NCBI RefSeq assembly: GCF_003072505.1
Contig: NZ_NTGB01000001.1
Coordinates: 2,731,622-2,795,621, forward strand
DNA: 64,000 nt
Direction: 5' to 3'
From: Polynucleobacter rarus
Lineage (GTDB): Bacteria; Pseudomonadota; Gammaproteobacteria; Burkholderiales; Burkholderiaceae
A program made the position numbers and the translations under genes. Shown here piece by piece: positions 63,823 through 64,000 of this stretch. The notes beneath the pieces are model-generated. The model did no database searches. It was not told the origin of the DNA and worked only from the letters and a program-made list of their open reading frames with translations. Position 1 is the first letter of the stretch; each line of letters starts with the position of its first letter.

Positions 63823-64000
63823 ACAATTAAAGCTAATACTTTTAAATGAGCCGTCACCGAAAATAAGTAAAAAATTTTCTGACCATCTACAAAGTCGGTT
63901 AGAGATGTTGCAAGCGGATGTTCCCCAATTAAACTCTTCGAAAAGTATGGCGATATCTTTGAAAAAGAATTATTGGCAATATCTGATTATGAGTTTTATG
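63812..64000 (+). CDS. Putative sigma regulator/DUF3619-like membrane protein (3' truncated)
   Basis: The frame opens with ATG at 63812 inside the end of the sigma gene and stays open to the window edge (63 codons). The visible part is a polar helical N-terminus (FSDHLQSRLEML), then a basic stretch (KKNYWQY) and the start of a hydrophobic segment (LIMSFM). This fits a single-span protein with a cytoplasmic N-terminus, as in anti-sigma factors or the DUF3619 proteins next to ECF genes in Burkholderiales. The zinc-binding HxxxCxxC motif is absent. The call depends on sequence beyond the window. Confidence 0.6.
   Translation, partial: MKDEQLKLILLNEPSPKISKKFSDHLQSRLEMLQADVPQLNSSKSMAISLKKNYWQYLIMSFM

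Overview
The window is chromosomal DNA of a betaproteobacterium. It is most likely a low-GC member of the Burkholderiales (Polynucleobacter-like); base composition was judged by eye as AT-rich and not counted. The evidence is the set of gene neighbourhoods: mreBCD-mrdA-rodA divergent from gatCAB, an lpxL pair plus dapF divergent from metK-ahcY-metF, metX-metW, a DksA without the four-cysteine zinc finger, and several TctC/Bug solute-binding proteins. No rRNA, tRNA, insertion sequence, prophage or CRISPR array was found. Genes are densely packed and no gene-free stretch reaches 300 bases.

Region by region. 1-2813: end of a DMT-type transporter, a WaaE-like glycosyltransferase and a DHA2-type MFS exporter. 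2903-11731: an accessory catabolic region with two beta-hydroxyacid dehydrogenases, a TRZ/ATZ-type amidohydrolase, three TctC/Bug binding proteins without membrane subunits, an exported metal-dependent amidohydrolase and an MmgE/PrpD protein. 11742-17380: prfC, two predicted outer-membrane proteins, a DUF2721 membrane protein, a GDT1-type cation exporter, dsbB and a small membrane protein. 17574-23446: hupB, then the cell-shape operon (mreB, mreC, mreD, mrdA, rodA) on the minus strand. 23527-29716: gatCAB, a DUF484 gene, xerC and an RlmI-like methyltransferase. 29766-33998: a probable zinc-homeostasis group (CobW GTPase with a His-rich loop, DksA, ZnuD-like TonB receptor, small His-containing protein). 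34158-38814: tightly coupled argB-slmA-metX-metW-ampG. 38790-43661: xthA, a vapBC module, pyrE, dapF and two lipid A acyltransferases. 43700-47465: the SAM cycle, metK behind a SAM-II/SAM-V-type riboswitch, ahcY behind an SAH riboswitch, then metF. 47462-59223: housekeeping genes (fthC, slt, NDUFA9-like, cca, midA-like, folM/folB-like, ttcA, glmU, glmS). 59438-61244: a small accessory island with ccdAB, an orphan ribbon-helix-helix gene and a DUF3293 gene. 61406-64000: ArsC-like reductase, RsuA-like pseudouridine synthase, and a CpxP/DUF3106-like periplasmic protein followed by an ECF sigma factor and a truncated gene that may encode its regulator.

The strongest regulatory biology is the methyl cycle. 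metK carries a leader that fits the SAM-II pseudoknot, with a plausible competing fold. The next gene, ahcY, carries an SAH riboswitch followed by an intrinsic terminator. SAM and SAH are therefore probably sensed by two different RNAs within about 1.4 kb. The least explained parts are the catabolic cluster at 2.9-11.7 kb, whose substrate is unknown, and the RHH/DUF3293 pair around 60.4 kb, which share a palindrome between them.
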